The notes: generated by a model not told the origin, from the sequence alone. A stretch of DNA of 64,000 nt from Halalkalibacter oceani (GCF_023715605.1 NZ_JAMBOL010000006.1:105388-169387), one strand, 5' to 3'. Positions 39,189 to 48,774 are shown, counted from the first letter of the stretch. Made by a program: numbers and translations.

Positions 39189-41079
39189 AGAACAGCTGGC
39201 CCGGATACACGAGCATCCGCTTTTTGCCGGGCTCCCGACAGGGGAGCTTGGCGGGCTGCTGGCTCAATGCGGGCTGAAACGATATCAAAAAGGCGAGAGG
39301 GTACTGTATGCCAAGACGCCTCGTCAAGGACTTCTGCTCATCCTCCAGGGGATGGCAGAAGTTTTTGTCGGACAGAGCAGCCAGAGGGAGGTCCTGGAAG
39401 TTCTGGAAAAGGGAGATATGATCGGTTTTTCGAGCCTGGCTGATTTCCTGGCAGAAAAAAACAGGCAGCGAGAGCGCTATCCTGTTGAAGTGAGGGCGAT
39501 CGAGGAGACGCTTTGTCTCCACATTCCCTATACAGTGATCGAGCTGCGCTGGCATGAGCCGGCTGTCCGCGACTTTATTTTAAAGCAGGTGACCGTGCGG
39601 CTGCGCGATATTTACGCCTCGTTAGCGGAACAGGTTACGCTCGCTAAGCAATGGGGTGAGAGCGAGCCTTTCATTCGCCGCATTCACGATGTGATGAAAA
39701 TGCCGATGATTAGCGCTGATATGGAGGAGGATGTCCGGGATGTGGCGGCGGCGATGGTCGGACAGGCGACGAGCTCGGTTGTCGTCCTGAATGATAATGA
39801 TCAATTGATCGGGATTATTACCGAGAAAGACCTTGTCGAAAGAGTCGTCGCAAAAGGGCTGGGCGCAGGGACGGTTGCTCGTGACATTATGACGCCACAT
39901 CCCTACATTATTTCCAGGGACGCTTTTTACTACGAGGCGATGTCCGTCATGCTGATGAATGGCATTAAGCACCTCCCTGTCATGGACGGAGGGCGGGTCG
40001 CCGGAATGGTCAGTCTTTCCGATTTGCTCCAGCAGAAAAACCGTGGCGTCACAGGGGTCATTCAAAAGATCGAAGAAGCAACACCGGCGACGGTAGACAG
40101 GCTTAAGCCGGCAATGTATGAAGTTCTTTCCTACTTGATTCAGGATGAAATTCCGGTCGTTCACACGCTCGATGTAATGACAAAGCTCTATGACCGGCTC
40201 GCGCGCCATTGTGTCGAGCTGGCACTGAACCATTTAGCTGAGAATGGTTCAGTGGGACCGCCGGTTGCGTTTGGCTGGTATATGATGGGCAGCGGCGGGC
40301 GCGGCGAACAGTTTATGCTGACAGACCAGGACCATTTCCTCGTTTATGCTGACCCGCCGAATGAGGCGAAGCGGAGTGTTGACCAGTATTTTGCTGAGTT
40401 AGGGAAGGAGATCGTTCGTCAGCTTGAGCTGGCCGGCTACAAACGCTGTGACGGGCTGATGATGGCCAGTGAAGACAGATGGCGGGGCGCAATCTCGACC
40501 TGGCAGGAGCGCCTGCGAGGCTGGAGTCTGCGCGCGACGAATGATCATGTGCTGCTCGCCAATAATTTTTTATCATTTCGCCATCTGTATGGCGACGAGG
40601 AGCTGCATGATCAATTTACTGCCATCGTCAGGGTGCAGCTCGTAAAATCACGGATCTTTCTTTACCGGATGGCAGAGCTGGAAAAGGAGCATCCTGTTCC
40701 ACAGCTGGATCATCCTATCCGCGCCTTATTCAGAATGAAACGGGAAACCATTGATGGAAAGAAGCATGCTCTGTTCCCTCTGCATCACAGTATTCAACTG
40801 CTGGCGGCGAGGCATGGAATCGTTGACGGAACGCCGCTTGAACTGCTTGAAAAGCTGATTGAAACGAACGTTCTTTCCCGGGAAACGGCCGATGATCTCC
40901 GCTTCGCCTACGAGGTTATTCTGCGGATTCGGCTGCAAAGCGCGTGGCATGCTCATCAGCGTGGCGAGCCTTCGTCGAGCGAGATTCATTTCAGCCGGTT
41001 GCGCACAAAGGATAAGGAGGAACTGATTCTTGCTTTACGGGCGATCCGCTCTCTGCAAAATCAGGCGATCTCTTTTTAA
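39169..41079 (+). CDS. cNMP-binding / CBS-pair / DUF294 nucleotidyltransferase-like protein
   Basis: A 636-residue regulatory protein: cyclic-nucleotide-binding fold at about 10-130; two CBS domains at about 170-290 (QLIGIITEKDLVERVV; GRVAGMVSLSDLLQQK); DUF294 nucleotidyltransferase-like domain at about 310-450 with GSGGRGEQFMLTDQDHFLVY (GS...DxD type); then a DUF294 C-terminal domain. It resembles a GlnD-type sensor. ATG at 39169 lies inside the symporter end and has GAGG 9 nt upstream, so the two are translationally coupled. It probably tunes the symporter in response to adenylates. Confidence 0.88.
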   Translation: MNPLEDKEQLARIHEHPLFAGLPTGELGGLLAQCGLKRYQKGERVLYAKTPRQGLLLILQGMAEVFVGQSSQREVLEVLEKGDMIGFSSLADFLAEKNRQRERYPVEVRAIEETLCLHIPYTVIELRWHEPAVRDFILKQVTVRLRDIYASLAEQVTLAKQWGESEPFIRRIHDVMKMPMISADMEEDVRDVAAAMVGQATSSVVVLNDNDQLIGIITEKDLVERVVAKGLGAGTVARDIMTPHPYIISRDAFYYEAMSVMLMNGIKHLPVMDGGRVAGMVSLSDLLQQKNRGVTGVIQKIEEATPATVDRLKPAMYEVLSYLIQDEIPVVHTLDVMTKLYDRLARHCVELALNHLAENGSVGPPVAFGWYMMGSGGRGEQFMLTDQDHFLVYADPPNEAKRSVDQYFAELGKEIVRQLELAGYKRCDGLMMASEDRWRGAISTWQERLRGWSLRATNDHVLLANNFLSFRHLYGDEELHDQFTAIVRVQLVKSRIFLYRMAELEKEHPVPQLDHPIRALFRMKRETIDGKKHALFPLHHSIQLLAARHGIVDGTPLELLEKLIETNVLSRETADDLRFAYEVILRIRLQSAWHAHQRGEPSSSEIHFSRLRTKDKEELILALRAIRSLQNQAISF

Positions 41080-41219
41080 AAGGACGGATCGTCTCGACTC
41101 TGCTTTTAAAGAGATCCACTTCTATTTGTGAGAAACCGGCTCACGAAATCGTGGTAGTTGCGTGATCCATGAAAGAACCCCGCCCACTGCTTCTACGTCG
41201 CTTAATGGGAGGTGCTACT

Positions 41220-41879
41220 ATGTTTAAAAAGAAGCCGTCTTTGCCGCATACGCCTTATTCGGAGTATCCGTTAAACACCTCGCTTCGTGAGCTGACGTTT
41301 ACGGTATTTGATACGGAAACGACCGGGTTCGCCGTAGGGGCAAACGACCGGATAATCGAGCTTGCCGCCGTGACAGTGCGGCAGCTGGAAGTTGAGCAGA
41401 GGACATTTCAGACGTACGTCAATCCATGCCGTGAGATTCCAGCTGAGATTACAAGGCTGACCGGTATTTCCGGGGAAACGGTCGAGAACTCTCCTCTGGC
41501 GCTGGAAGCGCTCGAAGCATTTTTTGATTTTGCGGATCAAACGGCAAGCGGCATTTGGGTAGGACATTATGTTGCCTTTGATATGATGGTCCTAAAGAAA
41601 GAGGCCCAGCGTCACGGCTATCGGCTGAATTTTCCAATCTGCCTTGATACATTAAATCTGATTGGCTTTATCAGTCCTTCCAATCAGATGCTTGATTTGG
41701 AAAAATACGCTTTGCAATTTGGCACGAAAATCTTCAACCGTCACGAAGCGCTCGGTGATGCGCTGACAACAGCCAATTTATTTTGCGCGCTGTTAATCCT
41801 GCTTGAACAGCGCGGAAAAAGAACGCTTGCCGACTTGATTGAGATCAGTGAAATGAACAGCCGAATGCTCCAATTCTGA
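41220..41879 (+). CDS. DnaQ-like 3'-5' exonuclease (DEDDh)
   Basis: A 219-residue nuclease. The DEDDh residues are in FDTETTGF, GHYVAFDMMVL and HEALGDALTT. Similar exonuclease genes lie next to the symporter/DUF294 pair in Proteobacteria, for example the PA3232-PA3235 region of Pseudomonas as I recall it, so the linkage is old. ATG at 41220 follows GGGAGG by 7 nt; the open frame begins at 41169, but without support. The 140-bp gap upstream contains a degraded hairpin recalling the R2 repeat. Confidence 0.85.
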   Translation: MFKKKPSLPHTPYSEYPLNTSLRELTFTVFDTETTGFAVGANDRIIELAAVTVRQLEVEQRTFQTYVNPCREIPAEITRLTGISGETVENSPLALEALEAFFDFADQTASGIWVGHYVAFDMMVLKKEAQRHGYRLNFPICLDTLNLIGFISPSNQMLDLEKYALQFGTKIFNRHEALGDALTTANLFCALLILLEQRGKRTLADLIEISEMNSRMLQF

Positions 41880-41975
41880 AAAGTCGCGCTCGTCCCCCTA
41901 ATAAGATGGTATATCTGCCTATGAACCCTAATAAACTGTACCAATCACCATCACAGAATTAGGGAGGCGAGTCGT

Positions 41976-42263
41976 GTGCACGATTACATCAAAGAGCGAA
42001 CTATCAAGATAGGCAGGTATATCGTCGAGACGAGAAAGACGGTGAGGACAATAGCCAAGGAATTTGGAGTCTCGAAAAGTACCGTACACAAAGACCTCAC
42101 GGAACGCTTGCCAGAGATTAATCCCGAGCTGGCAAATGAGGTAAAGGAAATACTTGAGTACCATAAATCAATCCGTCATCTTCGCGGGGGAGAAGCGACC
42201 AAAGTCAAGTATCGCAAAACGCAGGACCAGCCATTATCATCGATTGTAAAAGCACGCCAATAA
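41976..42263 (+). CDS. spoIIID: Stage III sporulation transcription factor SpoIIID
   Basis: A 95-residue mother-cell DNA-binding regulator that modulates sigma-E and sigma-K genes. HTH at about 22-43 (TIAKEFGVSKSTVHKDL), then the basic C-terminal helix with YHKSIRHLRGGEATK. GTG start with GGGAGG upstream, as in B. subtilis. Its usual neighbour mbl follows. Confidence 0.96.
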   Translation: MHDYIKERTIKIGRYIVETRKTVRTIAKEFGVSKSTVHKDLTERLPEINPELANEVKEILEYHKSIRHLRGGEATKVKYRKTQDQPLSSIVKARQ

Positions 42264-42298
42264 AATTTGGAAAATCCATCCCTGTTCGAACAAATTTG

Positions 42299-42307
42299 TG
42301 GTAGAAT
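42299..42307 (+). promoter_or_regulatory. Extended -10 promoter before mbl
   Basis: TGG-TAGAAT with no convincing -35 box, about 65 nt before the ATG. Weak evidence. Confidence 0.3.
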
Positions 42308-42372
42308 TAACAATTAGGTAAATCGTAACAAGAAATGCGACTGATGTTCGGAAAACAGGGAGGCAAGGAAAC

Positions 42373-43377
42373 ATGTTTGGTCGAGATATTGGAATTGATT
42401 TAGGTACGGCAAACGTCCTTATTTATGTAAAGGGAAACGGCATCGTTTTAAATGAGCCATCCGTTGTCGCAGTTGATACAGCCACAAAAAGAGTTCTTGC
42501 AGTAGGAGAAGAAGCGTTCCGCATGGTTGGACGTACACCAGGAAATATAGTTGCCTTACGTCCGATGAAGGACGGAGTGATCGCAAACTTTGAAATGACA
42601 GAATCGATGCTAAAGCATTTTCTCGGGAAAATTAATGTAAAGAGTCTTTTCTCAAAGCCCCGTATTTTAATTTGCTGCCCGACAAACATTACGTCAGTCG
42701 AGCAAAAAGCAATTCGCGAGGCGGCTGAGAAGAGCGGAGGCAAAAATGTGTACTTGGAAGAGGAGCCGAAAGTAGCTGCAATCGGCGCTGGGATGGATAT
42801 TTTTCAACCGAGCGGTAACATGGTCGTAGACATCGGCGGTGGAACAACAGATGTTGCTGTTCTTTCAATGGGTGATATTGTCACCTCCTCTTCCATTAAA
42901 GTAGCGGGAGACCGTTTTGACTCCGATATTCTTTCTTACATTAAAAAGAAGTATAAGCTGTTGATCGGGGAGCGAACATCGGAAAGCATTAAAATGCAGG
43001 TTGCAACTGTATTTCCAGGTGGACGTCAAGAGGAAATGGATATCCGTGGACGTGATATGGTCAGTGGACTTCCGCGCACAATTACGGTACACTCGAAGGA
43101 GATTGAACATGCCTTGTCGGAGTCGGTTTCTTATATTGTACAAGCTTCCAAACAAGTGTTGGAGCAAACCCCGCCAGAGCTTTCGGCAGACATCATTGAC
43201 CGCGGTGTGATCCTGACAGGTGGAGGCGCGCTTCTGCATGGAATTGACCAGCTTCTCGCGGAAGAGCTGAAGGTTCCGGTCGTAGTCGCGGAAGAGCCGA
43301 TGCATTGTGTGGCAAAAGGGACAGGGATTATCCTTGAGAACCTTGATCGAATGTCGAATAAGAAAATCCGGATTTAA
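42373..43377 (+). CDS. mbl: MreB-like actin homologue Mbl
   Basis: A 334-residue actin-fold filament protein that guides sidewall peptidoglycan synthesis. The nucleotide-binding motifs are IGIDLGTANVLIY, VVDIGGGTTDVAVLS and VILTGGGALLHGIDQLL. The position next to spoIIID identifies it as Mbl rather than MreB or MreBH. GGGAGGC precedes the ATG. Confidence 0.95.
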   Translation: MFGRDIGIDLGTANVLIYVKGNGIVLNEPSVVAVDTATKRVLAVGEEAFRMVGRTPGNIVALRPMKDGVIANFEMTESMLKHFLGKINVKSLFSKPRILICCPTNITSVEQKAIREAAEKSGGKNVYLEEEPKVAAIGAGMDIFQPSGNMVVDIGGGTTDVAVLSMGDIVTSSSIKVAGDRFDSDILSYIKKKYKLLIGERTSESIKMQVATVFPGGRQEEMDIRGRDMVSGLPRTITVHSKEIEHALSESVSYIVQASKQVLEQTPPELSADIIDRGVILTGGGALLHGIDQLLAEELKVPVVVAEEPMHCVAKGTGIILENLDRMSNKKIRI

Positions 43378-43406
43378 CGAGTAAAGCTCAAAGGAGGCTT
43401 GACGCC

Positions 43407-44228
43407 ATGCTTCGCGGAATGTACGGGGCTGCGGCCGGCATGATTGCCCAGCAGCAGCGCCAGGAAATGCTTACGAACAATATTGCAAACGTCAATACGC
43501 CGGGTTTTAAAGCCGATCAGGCTTCTTTGCGTTCATTTCCGAACATGCTGATTCAGGCAATGGGAACGCAGGAAATGCCGGCGGGACAGTCAAGACCGAT
43601 TGGCACGTTGACGACAGGTGTGTATCTTCAGGAACGGATGCCGAATTTTCGTCAAGGAGACATGATGGAAACTGGCAATAACACGGATGTGGCGATTTTA
43701 CAAGGTGTGATGCCGGCAACGGAATCAGGCCGGCCGGGAGCGCTTTTTTTCGTCGTGCAAAATGATGACGGTGAACTGCGCTATTCAAGAAACGGGAATT
43801 TTACCGTTGATGGACAAGGGTTTCTGACGACTTCTGAAGGACATTATGTGCTTGATACAGCGGGAAATCCGATCCAGGTTGATAATGAGGAGTTTCGTGT
43901 GAATGAAGCCGGACAAATCATGACAGCGGCCGGGGCGCCGATTGCCCAGCTTGATCTCGCTTACGCTGATGACCCACTGCAGCTAGTGAAGGAAGGCAGC
44001 GGTTTGTTGCGTTTTGAAGGGGAAGGCGAGCTGCCGACGGCTGTCGGCAATGATGAGCTGACCTATCAGCTTCAGCAGGGCTTTCTGGAACGTTCAAATG
44101 TCGACACGGCAAGAACGATGACGGAAATGATGAATGCTTATCGCTCATTTGAAGCGAATCAGCGCATTTTGCAAGCCTATGACCAAAGCATGGACAAGGC
44201 TGTTAACGAAATTGGCCGGATTGGATAA
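43407..44228 (+). CDS. flhO: Flagellar basal-body rod protein FlhO
   Basis: A 273-residue FlgG/FlgF-family axial protein: N-terminal rod motif NNIANVNTPGFKA and C-terminal ERSNVDTARTMTEMMNAYRSFEANQRIL. In Bacillus the flhO-flhP pair lies beside mbl, away from the main flagellar operon, and forms the distal rod. AAAGGAGG precedes the ATG. Confidence 0.93.
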   Translation: MLRGMYGAAAGMIAQQQRQEMLTNNIANVNTPGFKADQASLRSFPNMLIQAMGTQEMPAGQSRPIGTLTTGVYLQERMPNFRQGDMMETGNNTDVAILQGVMPATESGRPGALFFVVQNDDGELRYSRNGNFTVDGQGFLTTSEGHYVLDTAGNPIQVDNEEFRVNEAGQIMTAAGAPIAQLDLAYADDPLQLVKEGSGLLRFEGEGELPTAVGNDELTYQLQQGFLERSNVDTARTMTEMMNAYRSFEANQRILQAYDQSMDKAVNEIGRIG

Positions 44229-44302
44229 GAAACGAGAACAGAATGCGTAAAGTAAAGGATAAAAAAAGAAAGCTACGGGTTTCCTTATAAGGAGGGGGAC
44301 GG

Positions 44303-45145
44303 ATGAACAGTTCAATGATAACGGCGTCGGTGACGGCTGGGCAGCTTCAGCAGAAGCTTGACACCATTTCGAATAATATCGCCAATGTGAATACGACGGG
44401 ATTTAAAAGACGGGAAGTGACGTTTTCCGATTTGCTCCATCAGCAAATCAACAATCAAACGAATCCCAATTATGAAATGGGACGATTGACGCCGGCCGGG
44501 TTGCGCTCAGGCGTTGGCGCGAAAGTCGCTTCCACCGCGCTTCGTCTTGATCAAGGTTCCCTGGTCGGAACCGACCGTGAGCTTGATTTTGCGATCACGC
44601 AGCCGAACCATTTCTTCCGCATCGGTATCGAGGAAAATGGAGAACAGATCGAGTATCTTACGCGGGATGGTGCCTTTTATTTGAGCGAAGATCCGGATAA
44701 CCCTGATCTCGTCACGATTGTGACAAGCAACGGCGACTTTCTGTTGAATGGCGGATTTGAACGCATTTCTTTCCCGCTTGATTTCGAGGAGATTCAGCTT
44801 AGTCCGGAAGGGATGCTGAATATTACGTTAAATGACGGGACGGTGCTCAATGCGGGGCAGCTGGCGCTAACACACGTCCATAAGCCGCAGCTGTTGGAAG
44901 CTGCCGGAAATAATCTCTACCGTCTCCCTGACTTTGCTGCACTGGGCTATGCGGAGGCAGATATGCTCGAAGAAGTGCCTGGAAATGAAGGGCGGCTGAT
45001 GCAGGGCTCACTTGAAGCGTCAAATGTTGACCTGGGCCGGGAAATGAATGAGCTGCTGACGACCCAGCGCCATTACCAATTTACGACAAGAGCGATGTCA
45101 ATTGCCGATGAGATGGCGGGGCTGGTCAATGGGATTCGGAGATAA
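44303..45145 (+). CDS. flhP: Flagellar hook-basal body protein FlhP
   Basis: A 280-residue paralogue of FlhO with SNNIANVNTTGFKRREV at the N-terminus and EASNVDLGREMNELLTTQRHYQFTTRA at the C-terminus. Completes the distal rod. AAGGAGGGGG precedes the ATG. Confidence 0.93.
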   Translation: MNSSMITASVTAGQLQQKLDTISNNIANVNTTGFKRREVTFSDLLHQQINNQTNPNYEMGRLTPAGLRSGVGAKVASTALRLDQGSLVGTDRELDFAITQPNHFFRIGIEENGEQIEYLTRDGAFYLSEDPDNPDLVTIVTSNGDFLLNGGFERISFPLDFEEIQLSPEGMLNITLNDGTVLNAGQLALTHVHKPQLLEAAGNNLYRLPDFAALGYAEADMLEEVPGNEGRLMQGSLEASNVDLGREMNELLTTQRHYQFTTRAMSIADEMAGLVNGIRR

Positions 45146-45262
45146 CCGTCGATAGGGAAGAGAGCTTCTTAGTTTGCTTTTTGCTAAGGACTTAGACCGG
45201 ATGAATGAGGCAGCGAGTAAAGGTGATCCGCCAACCCTGTCGATGGATTCAAGGAGAAAACG

Positions 45263-45586
45263 ATGACTGAACAAGATTCACGGCTGAAACAAACAAAACG
45301 AGAGAACGCCGTTCAAGCCGGCAGTGCTAAGCCAAAGTCAAGGGAAGAACGTCGGCTGGCAAGCGGCGACGAGCATAAAAGCGCAAGCGGCCGTAAGAGC
45401 AGGAGGAGACCGCGTTTGCGTCTCATCCCGATCTGGCTGCGTATTCTTTTGTCAATCGTGTTAATCGGCGGCAGCCTTTTGCTCGGATTGATCGTCGGGT
45501 ACGGCGTCATTGGAGACGGTGATCCTGCCGACGCTCTCAAACCGGAAACATGGTATCATATTTTAGACATTATCCGGGGTGAATAA
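45263..45586 (+). CDS. EpuA-like protein (annotated in relatives as RNA polymerase subunit beta-like)
   Basis: A 107-residue protein. The first 60 residues are polar and very basic; then one membrane helix (LRILLSIVLIGGSLLLGLIVG) followed by YGVIGDGDPADALKPETWYHILDI, the hallmark of the EpuA family (PF11772). The RNA-polymerase name in databases is historical; the function is not established. AAGGAG precedes the ATG. Confidence 0.75.
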   Translation: MTEQDSRLKQTKRENAVQAGSAKPKSREERRLASGDEHKSASGRKSRRRPRLRLIPIWLRILLSIVLIGGSLLLGLIVGYGVIGDGDPADALKPETWYHILDIIRGE

Positions 45587-45608
45587 CACCACGGTTTGAG
45601 ACCGTAGA

Positions 45609-45647
45609 CAAAACGGCTTTGGGATAGGACTCTCAAAGCCGTTTTTG
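45609..45647 (+). terminator. Terminator after the flhO-flhP-epuA group
   Basis: AAAACGGCTTTG pairs with CAAAGCCGTTTTT across an 12-nt loop. The following 260 bp to fabZ show no gene. Confidence 0.9.
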
Positions 45648-45874
45648 CATTTTTCGTAAGGTTTTCCGGAGAGGACCGTGTCGGTTTTGTGTTCCTCCAG
45701 TGCTTTCCCGCTAGAGAAAGCGGACGGATAGGAGGGAAGGGCAGGTTGCAGTTCAACCTTGATTACAAGTGCAGAGCGGCGCCGTTGCCGTCTTTTCTTT
45801 CTACGATAGGTGACAAAATGATAACATCAGATGTCAACAATCAAGCGGCGAAGCGCCACCAGGCTGCGTGAATA

Positions 45875-45883
45875 TGGTATAAT
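45875..45883 (+). promoter_or_regulatory. Extended -10 promoter of fabZ
   Basis: TGG-TATAAT is a perfect -10 with a TGn extension, 32 nt before the TTG start. No good -35 box. A small GGCG/CGCC palindrome lies just upstream. Confidence 0.55.
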
Positions 45884-45915
45884 AACAAAAAGAATTCAAC
45901 TAAGAGGTGGATGAA

Positions 45916-46338
45916 TTGCTAACAATTGAAGAGATCAAAGAGATAATCCCCCATCGCTATCCATTTTTATTAATTGATCAAGTCCTTGAAGTCGAAGAAG
46001 GAAAGCGTGCGGTTGGCATAAAAAATGTTTCAATCAATGAAGAGTTTTTTAACGGACATTTTCCCGACTATCCTGTAATGCCTGGCGTCCTGATTGTGGA
46101 AGCCCTTGCCCAGGTTGGGGCAGTGGCGCTATTAAAGTCGGAGGCAAATCGGGGAAAGCTGGCCTTGTTTGCCGGTATCGACAATTGCCGTTTCAAACGA
46201 CAGGTGAAGCCGGGAGATCAGTTGAGACTGGAAGTTGAAATTACACGTTTGAAAGGTCCCGTTGGGAAGGGACATGCTCTTGCTACAGTGAATGGAGAGG
46301 TCGCAGCAGAAACGGACATTACATTTGCCATCAAGTAA
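45916..46338 (+). CDS. fabZ: 3-hydroxyacyl-[acyl-carrier-protein] dehydratase FabZ
   Basis: A 140-residue hot-dog-fold enzyme of type II fatty acid synthesis. The catalytic His is in [12 protein letters not shown] and the Glu in [14 protein letters not shown] at 45916, 8 nt after AGAGG, gives the standard [18 protein letters not shown] start; GTG at 45907 overlaps the ribosome-binding site. Confidence 0.95.
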   Translation: MLTIEEIKEIIPHRYPFLLIDQVLEVEEGKRAVGIKNVSINEEFFNGHFPDYPVMPGVLIVEALAQVGAVALLKSEANRGKLALFAGIDNCRFKRQVKPGDQLRLEVEITRLKGPVGKGHALATVNGEVAAETDITFAIK

Positions 46339-46387
46339 TGTGCTTTGCAGACAATGTACTTCATTTAATAAGTGAGGGGGACCAGAG

Positions 46388-48088
46388 ATGAACTCAGCTT
46401 TTATTCGTTTTGCACAAAACCACAGAAATGTAGAAACGCTGTTCAACTACATGAACGATGGCTTATTGCTGACGAATCATCGGCATGAAATCATTGCCGT
46501 TAATTCTGCATTTCAGCGTATGACAGGCTATACATTAAAGGATATCGCGGGCATGAACCCCAGTATGCTCGAATCCGCAAACACACCGAAGCATGTCTAT
46601 GACGAAATGTGGGATTCAATTAGCCGTAATGGCTCGTGGACTGGCGAGCTGTTAAATGAGCGCAAAGACGGGACGCTCTTTTGGTCTTTTCTCACCGTTA
46701 CACAAGTAGAACAGCCGCAGCCGGAGGATAGCTACTGTATCGGCATTATGCGCGATATCAGTGAGCGGAAGCAGCAGGAAGAACAAATGAAGTATAATGC
46801 TTCTCATGACACGCTGACGCAGCTGCCTAACCGGGTATTATTTAAGGACAAGCTTGAGGACGCTCTCCAGACGGCGGCCGAAAACGGAAAAAAAGTGGCC
46901 GTGCTTTTTCTTGATTTGGACCGCTTTAAAAAAATTAACGATTCTTACGGCCATCAAGTCGGAGATCAGCTGCTGGTGAAAATGGCCCGGCGCATTCAGC
47001 GGGTGATCGGCGAGGATGGCGTTGTCAGCCGATTCGGCGGCGACGAGTTCACGATTTTTTTACCCGATATGGATGAGGTGATCACGGAGGATGTGATCTC
47101 CGCTTTATTTGCCGCTTTTGAAAAGCCGATCATCGTAAATGAAAAAGAACTGTATATGTCGATGAGCATCGGCGCCTGTTTTTTTCCGGAGCACGGAAAA
47201 GATGCGGAAACGCTGCTGAAAAACGCAGACAGCGCGATGTACCGGACAAAAGAAGAAGGCCGTAACCATTATCAGCGCTACGAGCAGGGGATGAATGAGA
47301 CAACCGCTGACGAGCTTTCCCTTGAGACGGAACTGCTTAAAGCGATTCGCCGGCAGGAACTCGAAGTATATTACCAGCTGCAAGTCGACATTGATAAACG
47401 GATCCCTTTTGGAATAGAGGCGCTCGTCAGATGGAATCATCCATTGAAAAATGTCCTTTCCCCGGCGGTTTTTCTGCCGCTTGCCGAAGAGATGGGCGTC
47501 ATCGCGGAAATTGACGAGTGGGTCCTGAATGAAGCGTGCCGGCAAACGAAGCGATGGCATCGCGAAGGCTTTGGAGAGCTGATCGTCTCCGTTAATGTTT
47601 CAAAAGAGTTTTTTAAACGCCCTGACTTTGTCAGCCGTGTTGAACAGGCTCTGCTGCGGGCCGAGCTTGATCCGTCTTATCTCTGTCTGGAAATTACAGA
47701 AAAAACAGCCATTTTACAGGTCGACGAAATTCGCGCCAAATTGAATCAGCTCAAGCAGAAGGGTGTCGCTGTGTCATTGGATGACTTCGGCACGGGCTAT
47801 TCCTCTCTCAGTCAGCTGAGAATGTTCCCGATCGATACGTTGAAAATTGATCAATCGTTTGTCAGAGGACAGGGTTCACCTGAGAACCAGGCGATTGTCA
47901 AGCTGATCATCGCGATGGCCAACAGCTTGAATGTCTCCGTTATATGTGAAGGAATCGAAACGGAGGAACAGCTCTCCCTTATTCGCAATGAAGGCTGTTA
48001 TAAAGCGCAAGGCTATTTGTTCAGCCGGCCTATTCCCGCAGACGAATGTAAGGGCGTCATGGAAAGGCTGATTCGATCATTTACATAA
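46388..48088 (+). CDS. PAS-GGDEF-EAL cyclic di-GMP protein
   Basis: A 566-residue cytoplasmic protein: PAS at about 15-125, GGDEF at about 135-295 and EAL at about 310-560. The diguanylate cyclase motif is intact (RFGGDEFTIF), as are the phosphodiesterase residues: EAL in GIEALVRW, Asn in VSVNVS, Glu in LEITE, Asp pair in LDDFGTGYSS, Lys in LKIDQSF, Glu in CEGIE, Gln in QGYLFS. Both activities are possible. No membrane segment, so the PAS domain probably senses a cytosolic cue. GAGGGGG precedes the ATG. Confidence 0.93.
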   Translation: MNSAFIRFAQNHRNVETLFNYMNDGLLLTNHRHEIIAVNSAFQRMTGYTLKDIAGMNPSMLESANTPKHVYDEMWDSISRNGSWTGELLNERKDGTLFWSFLTVTQVEQPQPEDSYCIGIMRDISERKQQEEQMKYNASHDTLTQLPNRVLFKDKLEDALQTAAENGKKVAVLFLDLDRFKKINDSYGHQVGDQLLVKMARRIQRVIGEDGVVSRFGGDEFTIFLPDMDEVITEDVISALFAAFEKPIIVNEKELYMSMSIGACFFPEHGKDAETLLKNADSAMYRTKEEGRNHYQRYEQGMNETTADELSLETELLKAIRRQELEVYYQLQVDIDKRIPFGIEALVRWNHPLKNVLSPAVFLPLAEEMGVIAEIDEWVLNEACRQTKRWHREGFGELIVSVNVSKEFFKRPDFVSRVEQALLRAELDPSYLCLEITEKTAILQVDEIRAKLNQLKQKGVAVSLDDFGTGYSSLSQLRMFPIDTLKIDQSFVRGQGSPENQAIVKLIIAMANSLNVSVICEGIETEEQLSLIRNEGCYKAQGYLFSRPIPADECKGVMERLIRSFT

Positions 48089-48117
48089 GCATATGTATAA
48101 AAGCTCGATCAATGGGT

Positions 48118-48149
48118 AAGCCTATACAACAAGGGGTATAGGCTTTTTC
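48118..48149 (+). terminator. Terminator after the GGDEF-EAL gene
   Basis: AAGCCTATAC pairs with GTATAGGCTT, followed by TTTTC. Confidence 0.9.
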
Positions 48150-48384
48150 TGTTTGACTGGCAGCAAGCGGAGCAGGCTGCACATGGCGAAGATGTGTCAA
48201 AATGAGTTTTTGTTTTGACAAACTTTTGAAAAACCATGTGATAAGTTGTGAAGCTGGCAAGACATTGCCAAAAAAGCCAGTAATGTGTAGACGTTGTTGC
48301 AGAGACTTGGTAAGATACACACAGGCTAACGCGAGAGACATGTATGTCCGTTAGTCACATATCTAAATTTGGGGGTAATTGATT

Positions 48385-48687
48385 ATGAAGAAGAAATTTT
48401 TAATGACAACAGCAGCAGCTGTCTTATCACTAGGACTATTAGCAGCATGCGGAGGCGCTGAAGAAGATCCAGCACTTGAGCCTGATACAGAAGTGGAAGA
48501 TCCAGCTGATCCAGCTGATGCACCTGCTGACGCACCAGAGTTAGATGCACCTGAAGATCCAGCAATGGATGGGCCAGCGGACGCAGAGCCGGAATTAGGT
48601 GAAGATCCGGCTGACGAAGGTGAAGATGACGCACTATTAGACGAAGAAGAACCAGTTGACGAGCTAGAAGAAGATCCAGCTAGCTAA
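48385..48687 (+). CDS. Small acidic lipoprotein, function unknown
   Basis: A 100-residue lipoprotein: MKKKF start, hydrophobic core, lipobox LLAAC. The mature part is low-complexity, almost wholly Asp, Glu, Pro and Ala (DPADPADAPADAPE type repeats), with no basic residue. ATG at 48385 follows GGGGG by 9 nt; a TTG at 48379 is an unlikely alternative. Upstream (48325-48356) lies a nested inverted repeat, CTAACG...GACAT-GT-ATGTC...CGTTAG. It may contribute surface negative charge. Confidence 0.7.
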   Translation: MKKKFLMTTAAAVLSLGLLAACGGAEEDPALEPDTEVEDPADPADAPADAPELDAPEDPAMDGPADAEPELGEDPADEGEDDALLDEEEPVDELEEDPAS

Positions 48688-48774
48688 TAACATTTCATAC
48701 AAAAGAAAAAAGGGAATACCCACAACAGGACGCTCATGTCTCAGCAGCTCGTTTTCTGAGGATGATGGCCGTAA

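Noticed and set aside
41127..41168. GTGAG...CTCAC hairpin and ATCGTGG segment before the exonuclease gene, possibly a third R2 repeat
   Set aside because: Only fragments match the R2 copies and the outer stem is missing; too degraded to call.
42281..42298. GTTCGAAC-like box near the mbl promoter as a LexA site
   Set aside because: It does not fit the Bacillus LexA pattern CGAACnnnnGTTCG, and mbl is not an SOS gene.
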